Assembly: GCA_001414485.1 (NCBI GenBank) | Contig: LLEY01000024.1 | Location: forward strand, 62,001 to 126,000 | DNA: 64,000 nucleotides | From: Calycina herbarum | Taxonomy: Eukaryota > Ascomycota > Leotiomycetes > Helotiales > Pezizellaceae | Direction of reading: 5' to 3' | Part shown: positions 58,602-64,000 of the stretch, piece after piece | Layout: each line of letters starts with the position of its first letter | How positions within the stretch are numbered: position 1 is the stretch's first letter | Made by a program: the position numbers and the translations under genes | Notes under the pieces: generated by a model | Databases searched by the model: none | What the model was told of the DNA's origin: nothing | Seen by the model: the letters and a program-made list of their open reading frames with translations, nothing else

Positions 58602-59839
58602 TTTCGTTTATTTCAGTGGTTGCAGGTTCAGCTGACGGATAGGGAGAGGTTTTTCTGTTGACAGTGTGGTCGAGTATCAACCATGCGAAAAGCTTGAATT
58701 GATCGGGAAGGAAGCAGAGAATTAGGCTTGGTGCTTGTCGATGGTCGCAAGGATCCTGTATCTCTTGGGGTCCTCTTACTAAGTAAGCAAGCACTTGTTT
58801 ATCTGTTTTTAGTGTGGAATGCTGTAAGTACAAGTCCGGCGAGGGATCAGGGGATCGTATAGTATTTACTTATCTTTTAACTTGTTCTTTATACTCTCTT
58901 TCCTTTGGTGTTGCCTATAGCGTGGAGTATTCACTACATTCCAAGCCCAAAAGCGTCAAGCCCTTTATCCTAATCCAAGTATATATCCCCCTCTTTATCT
59001 CCCATTCAGACGCCCACCTAAGCGAGAGAGTGAACGGACCAATCAGAGGGCAGGGACGGCGGGAGCTCCCAGAGCATCTGAGAACATTTAGGGCGATTTA
59101 GTCGTAAGCTATTAGGTGTAACGAGACTCAAACAAACTAGACAAAGGTGACCAAGTCTCGTGGGTTGGTATACAGATAAGAAGTATAGATGCGCCGGGTT
59201 GTTCAATTGGGAGTGAACTCGTTACTTGTATCAAAGATGTCAAACAAGATAAGATTGATAACTAAGTTAAGCACGAAGCTCCTATCTAATGGCAGACGTG
59301 CCAGTCCTATATAGAACCTTCATTTCCCAAGTATCGCTACAGTCGCTTGTCAACACAGTCGAGTGTGTTCCCAAGCGATACATGTCACGTGACTTCCAAC
59401 AAATGAGATCCCGAAACTACTTCTCTTCTACCTCTGAACCTCCACCTTTACAATTGTCATTCACTGCTGCAGCGAACGTGATACATTTCTTGAGACTTGC
59501 GATGGTGGGTTTCATCGGTCTCGCGGCAGTAAACAGCAAGCGACCTTTTCAAGTGGAAGGGGATAATTTAGCCGAAGCAGTAGTCACCGAGTCATTCACA
59601 CCATTTGATAAGCGAGGTGAAATGAGTGATTGTCGAAAATTTGAGAAGTTATTAGGCAGAGACTGTTGCCTGATTTGTGTGATTGGGAGTGCAAACAGGT
59701 TAAAAGCCCTTCTTTCTACTTCTGTTCAACTCTGAACCTCCACACCCCCAAACCAACTTTCACCTACTCTCCCCTTTCCCAATCTCCCAACAAATTAAAT
59801 CAGTTGACCAAACTCAACACAGCATCACTCTAGCCCACA
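58602..59839. other. Shared upstream region of the divergent F-box genes
   Basis: 1.2 kb between head-to-head paralogues. An ATG-started frame at 59289-59735 (148 residues) has no domain or signal peptide and is not supported as a gene. Two similar 15-bp words around CTCTGAACCTCCACA occur at about 59437 and 59728. Confidence 0.45.
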
Positions 59840-61265
59840 ATGCTCCTAGAAAAGCTTTCCTCCGAGGTAGTTGATATGATAGTCTATTGGTGCTTAAGCC
59901 CAAGTATAAAATTCAGAAGGGTAACCACACGCCTTGAAAGGGATCTCAAAACTGGACTCAACCTTGCATTAACATGCCGCGCGCTCTGCAAGATGGTAAG
60001 TCTTAAATCTTCGTGGCATTTTCTCATGTCCCTGTCATTTCTGTCTTTACTCCTGAGCCAATTTAATAACTCTACAATCTTTCTTGAAAGAAGTAAACTA
60101 ACTCCGATACCCTGGATTAGGCCAGACCCCACATTTTCAAGAAGATAGCTTTGAATTGGGCGCCTAGCACGAGATCAAACCTCTTGGAACGCACACTGGA
60201 ACACGAACCCATCTATGGCCATTTCACTCGTTCGCTTACAGTTATGTTTGCCAGAAGGCGGTGGGACGACACATATCACCCAACTATGAAATCTAAGCGG
60301 CATATCTTGGCTCCTTTTCCCAACACGCGAAAACTCCGCACCAATATCGATCTTGATGACATTGTTACTGCCAGCAGTGGAAAAATGAAGTCCAACTTGA
60401 CAAAAATCGTCCATATAAATCAGGGTTGGGCTTCTAACTCGGAACTAAATGCTTTCATAGCATCATTCCCAAGGCTTGACCACTTGACTATCACGCCCGG
60501 AACGGTCAATTTTAGGGGCTTCACTCCCGAGAATCGGAACGCGAATTTGAGCATACAAGAATTGGTCTTCTCATGGTGGTCCAAGATCGATGTCTTGGCA
60601 CTCCAAGATACGCTCTCTTGCTGTCCCCGTCTCAAGCTTTTATCTTGTGGTCTTCCTCTAAAGCCCGATCAATTAGATTTCCGCCACGACGATGCTACGT
60701 ACGAAGTTTCCCCAGCAAGTATCCAGACTATGCTTGGACCAGTGGCAAAGGACCTTATCAATCTCTCTCTGAGTGCAATTGGCCAGAATCGGCTCCAATA
60801 TGATGGAACTCTACTTGATCTAAGTAACTTCCCTTCTCTCAAGAAACTCAGAATATCTCTCTCCTTGTTTATGTCTCTTGATACGCCAGCTGCGAGTGGT
60901 GTTTACAGGCTACTTCCAAAGTCACTAGAGGGTTTACAGGTGAGTATTTGATATTTGAATCCACCTAGCCATGTCATATTTTACTAACGATGTTATAGAT
61001 TGATTTGAATTTCGACCAAGTCAAAGGAATCCTAGACAAAACCTTATCGGTCGATTGGATACTCGAGTTTGCGCAAAACAAGGATATTTGTTTCCCGTTA
61101 CTTAGAAAAATTAAGTTTCTGGGACAGTACGACAGCCCGGAGACCATTGATAAATCTGAATCGTTGCAAGAAGTCTTTTCGGCTTTAGAACCGGCAGATA
61201 TTGTTGGTACTTTTAGCTGTTGGCACATCAAATATCCAGGCCAAGAAAAGTTCAGCCAGGTTTGA
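59840..61265 (+). CDS. F-box/LRR-like protein, intact copy
   Basis: Putative substrate receptor of an SCF ubiquitin ligase. Exons are 59840-59995, 60121-60939 and 60999-61265, giving 413 residues; both introns have CTAAC branch sites (125 and 59 nt). The F-box is at residues 1-50: MLLEKLSSEVVDMIVYWCL...LNLALTCRALCKM. A leucine-rich C-terminal part follows, with LSIQELVFSW, DTLSCCPRLKLLSCGLPL, FPSLKKLRISLSL and GVYRLLPKSLEGLQ. It is divergent from the disrupted paralogue at 57044-58601, and segments such as YGHFTRSL versus YGKFTRSL and KLLSCGLPL versus RVLKCSIPL show their common origin. Target unknown. The exon-intron layout matches that of the paralogue except for a longer first exon. Confidence 0.82.
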
Positions 61266-61700
61266 ATACCTCTGTAAGAATAACTGCAAGACTTCGAGAT
61301 TTTGAAAGCCCTGCAAATTTCGCAATCTCAAAAGATTGAGTCATTCCTTTTCTCTGTTGTTAGCGAGTAGAAATTCAAACCCATCACTCGAATATATACT
61401 TTGCTCTACATTGCAAATGAGAAACTTAACCTGTCGAACATAACCAGTCTTTGTCAAAAGATTTCCGAGGATCATAGAAGTCAGTATTGAGGGAACCATT
61501 GTTTGAAAAGCAATTGTTGCTACGATCCTGGCACGTGCGTGGAACAAGGCCGCAAGATCCATTTAGTCTGACTGGGAAGAGTTTTACGAATCTCTTTGCA
61601 AGATGGATTTGTTTTCCTTGTCCCTCCAGCCAAATATCAAACAGACGACAATAATGTACGAGCTCAAGTACGAATACACATAAAGACACCAGACAAAATT
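61266..61700. other. Intergenic between convergent genes
   Basis: 435 bp separating the F-box and fumarylacetoacetase-family stops; nothing else recognised. Confidence 0.5.
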
Positions 61701-63047
61701 TTACACATCAGCAGGCAATATCTCCCCAAAGCAGTCCCCAAAACCAACACCAGGTCCAGCCAAACCAGTCAGTCTAACGGCATCACCATCGGCTAGCCAC
61801 ATCTTCTTCTCACTTTGACCACTTGCATTCTTGACATCAACTCCACCACTTACGGCCAATTCCATCAAACAACCATGACTCTCTGTCGAAGTCTCACTGA
61901 CTGTGCCGGTCGCCAAAAGATCACCCGTATTAACATTACAACCATTTGCGGTTTGATGTGCGACGAGATCTCTCAAGGTCCAGTATAGCGAGGAAAATTG
62001 CGTCTTGCAAATATTATCTGTCGAGACGGAATTCTCCAATGTCGCGGAGAGTTCAATACTATAACTTGACTTTGTATCCGGATCTTGAAGGTACGAGGCG
62101 AGCTGTGTATTTGGATTTTTCTTCGGAGGAGCTGTTTTGAATGGTGCAAGGGCATCGAGTGTGACTATCCATGGCGAAATAGAAGTACTGAAAGACTTTC
62201 CATTCAATGGACCCAACGGAAACATCTCGAAAGCCTGTATGTCACGCGCTGTACGAAAAAGTTAGCCTAGGTAGTAACTCCACTACCTGGATTGCAATTA
62301 CTTACCACTCCAATCATTCAACAGAACTACTCCAAAAATATGGTCATCAGCATCTTCAATGTCGATACTCTTCCCTAATCCATTGCTCTTCCCAATAACA
62401 CAGGCAACCTCCAACTCATAATCAAGTCGCCGAGTCGCTCCATAGACGATTTTCTCTTTATCCTTATATTGACCCTTCGGTCTCCTGATTTTCGTTCCCG
62501 ATATTACAATACTTGATGACCGCGCTGTATATCCTCCTGGGAAATATTCAAAGCTATCCGGAAGCACACGTTTCCCGAAAATAGCTTCGCTTGCGTTTAG
62601 GTTGTGATCGCGCGAGCAGGAGAAATCGGTAAAATCCCCAATTGACAGTGGGAGGTGAAGAGTCGTCGCAGAGATTGCAGAGTATGTATTAGAGGGGAGT
62701 TTGTCAAGTGAGTTCGAGAGGAGTCTTTGGAGTGCTCCCCGTGTGATTCGTTGGTCGGATTTGGAGAGGGCTGCAAATGTGTTTACGGTCTCCTGGTACA
62801 GGATGTCAGTTTCTTCCACCTCTTTCTCTTTCTTCTTTTTGAGGCTTTGAATTTCACTGGGATTCCTTACAAACGAAAATGTCTTGAGTGTAGAGTCTTG
62901 AATTTCTTTCAGAAGTCCAGCTTTTGCGAGCTCATCGAGGTAGAATACTGTATCCCCGACTCGTGTCGCTACGCTTTTGTGAGGATGTGTGGCACTGCTT
63001 GCTACTCCAAAGGGGATATTCTCGATGGCGAAATGCTCTGCGTACAT
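61701..63047 (-). CDS. Fumarylacetoacetase (FAH) family hydrolase
   Basis: Hydrolyses a C-C bond in fumarylacetoacetate-like substrates, the last step of tyrosine/homogentisate breakdown in classical members. Exons are 63047-62306 and 62248-61701, giving 429 residues, the full family length. The N-terminus FAIENIPFGVASS matches the FAH N-terminal domain. Metal ligands are kept: Asp141 in GDFTDFS, Glu211 and Glu213 in YELEVACVIG, and Asp245 in LLNDWSARDIQAFE. Also kept are the catalytic His148 (SRDHN), the lysine in LGPLNGKSF and the GTVS loop. Differences from classical FAH: the loop usually GYHGR reads GYTAR, and DFY reads DFS, so substrate may differ. It is divergent from a cupin-like gene, suggesting a small catabolic pair. 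Confidence 0.9.
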
Positions 63048-63487
63048 TTTCTTCCGATCTCTATTATTTTTGCCTCGGACTGTAATTTTTCAATGGTAGT
63101 AAAAGATGATTTTTGCCAACCCCTGTCAACCCCGCAATCCAACCCTCGTCTCTTTCCCCCACACTTCCGGTACGTACGTACGGCAATTGTCCAGAAATAG
63201 AGTTTACCTCCATGTTTTATTTATTAAAGTCAACGGATGCCGGTACGTCATGGTCTTTGATTACACAATCGAGTTTGGTTATTTGAAAAATATGGACGGG
63301 AGAGGGGGCGGGTGGTGGAGCCGTGGAGCCGTGGAGCCGTGGCCTCGCTTAGTGTGGAATTAATTTCACAATACTTTTGCTACTCCTCTGTCTATCCACG
63401 ACATTCACAGAAACTTCTCCCAGTCATCGCTGTAATACTCCAACCAAACAAATTTGTCGTTTTTCTCCCAAACCAATCAAGCCAAAA
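63048..63487. promoter_or_regulatory. Shared divergent promoter, FAH and cupin-like genes
   Basis: 440 bp between head-to-head starts. It contains a GTACGTACGTAC palindromic run near 63171-63182 and a tandem GTGGAGCC array at 63315-63342. The regulatory role is inferred from the arrangement only. Confidence 0.4.
63315..63342. repeat. 8-bp tandem array GTGGAGCC
   Basis: Three full units and a half unit in the FAH/cupin intergenic region. Confidence 0.8.
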
Positions 63488-63618
63488 ATGACCAGCCCTC
63501 AAGGAACTCTCCCGAACGGGCTGCCAAACATCTCTCGCTACATCACCAGCGTCGATGCAAATGGGAAAGCTATCATCTCACCAGATGTGGCCTCAAATTC
63601 AGTTTGGCAGAGCATTAC
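63488..63618 (+). pseudogene. 5' fragment of a cupin-like gene cut by an LTR
   Basis: The ATG at 63488 opens a frame reading MTSPQGTLPNGLPNISRY, ITSVDANGKAII and SPDVASNSVWQ, then enters the LTR at 63619 and stops in it at 63646. The 44-residue N-terminus resembles that of fungal single-domain cupin proteins (about 180 residues: short Pro-rich start, RYITxxxxxGKA, then a Trp before the barrel), so the cupin barrel itself would lie beyond the insertion and is not in the window. Pairing with a divergent FAH-family gene supports a catabolic role. The assignment rests on a short segment. Confidence 0.55.
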
Positions 63619-63787
63619 TGTCGTTATATGGGTGAATGACTTATGAGTCATATCCATCCACGTGATTAGGACGCTAGCATCACGCTAGCACAAGCATAAA
63701 TAGTCGTACTTCGTGTACCTAGAATAGTTACAGAGAATATAATACGTATATGCAACTAAACAGATTTATAACCAAGTTATACCAACA
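63619..63787. mobile_element. Retrotransposon LTR, second copy, inserted in the cupin-like gene
   Basis: Begins TGTCGTTATATGGG and ends ACCAACA, colinear with the solo LTR at 45688-45858 (169 versus 171 bp) with a few substitutions and small indels. The preceding 5 bp (ATTAC) are not repeated after this LTR (CTGAT follows), which is what a 5' LTR of a longer element would show, with the duplication at its far end. Confidence 0.82.
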
Positions 63788-64000
63788 CTGATCAGTGTCA
63801 TGACCCTAGATAAAAGGTGAAATGCTTGGCGAGGCGGATTGCGGAATTCACATGTGGGGGTCGGATACGACCATACAGAGTATGCCGTATCAGTCACTTG
63901 ATGCATCGACCTTTGTAATATCCGTAAAGATATATTCATCAAAAGCCAGTACCTTTCGATTGGGCATAAAGCCTGGCCGGTTCATGCAATACAAATATAG
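63788..64000 (+). mobile_element. Probable start of retrotransposon interior, cut by window edge
   Basis: 213 bp after the LTR that do not resume the cupin reading frame in any phase. No gag-like coding or certain primer binding site could be recognised. The assignment rests on the missing target duplication. Confidence 0.4.

Noticed and set aside
59289..59735. 148-codon ATG frame between the F-box paralogues
   Set aside because: No homology pattern recognised, and short repeats within it suggest promoter DNA.

Overview
The window is nuclear DNA of a filamentous ascomycete (Pezizomycotina). The basis is many short spliceosomal introns (about 48-170 nt, GTRNGT donors, CTAAC-like branch sites), a fungal gene set (2EXR, WSC, AA7 oxidase, TRI12-like MFS, fungal P450, Tah18, Trm1) and scattered repeats. 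A Leotiomycete such as a Botrytis/Sclerotinia relative would fit, but that placement is only an impression. No bacterial features, CRISPR arrays, rRNA or convincing tRNA genes were seen.

Layout. 1-1785: 5' part of a PTR2 peptide transporter on the minus strand, running off the left edge. 1786-4993: apparently empty. 4994-8418: two adjacent decayed oxidoreductase genes, a nitronate monooxygenase with one stop and one frameshift and a berberine-bridge-type FAD oxidase with several lesions, followed by an AT-rich block at 9130-9680. 9863-13878: lipoyl synthase and an intact AA7-type secreted FAD oxidase. 16097-19747: TRI12-like MFS transporter and an SDR, both minus. 23146-28323: 2EXR protein and the diflavin reductase Tah18, both minus. 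29357-32964: RRM-RGG-RRM protein (Sbp1-like) and an ArfGAP. 34442-36676: Trm1 with two candidate starts. 37667-38547: GPI-anchored Cys-rich wall protein. 39635-44697: a P450 convergent with an ACC-synthase-like aminotransferase. 44698-50929: 6.2 kb without a recognisable gene but with a solo LTR and a DNA transposon. 50930-55490: WSC stress-sensor-like protein and a 4-TM protein. 57044-61265: divergent pair of paralogous F-box genes, one with an internal stop. 61701-63618: fumarylacetoacetase-family gene divergent from a cupin-like gene that is cut by an LTR; that element probably continues past the right edge.

The least expected finding is a pair of related non-autonomous DNA elements at 33474-33986 and 46362-46769. 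They have matching terminal inverted repeats (CAGCGTA / CAGTGTGGG), perfect 8-bp target duplications (GGTGTGGT and ATTAGTTT), arrays of the pentamer GAGTA/TACTC at both ends and a conserved GC-rich core. They behave like a hAT-type MITE family. A second repeat family, LTRs of about 170 bp, is present as a solo LTR with a 5-bp duplication (CATAC) and as the copy that interrupts the cupin gene.

Most intact genes are ordinary housekeeping or cell-surface functions. The accessory part is marked by decay (NMO, BBE oxidase, F-box, interrupted cupin) and by the transposable elements. All splice models were read by eye from frame, donor, acceptor and branch-site agreement and from remembered family motifs; no search was run.
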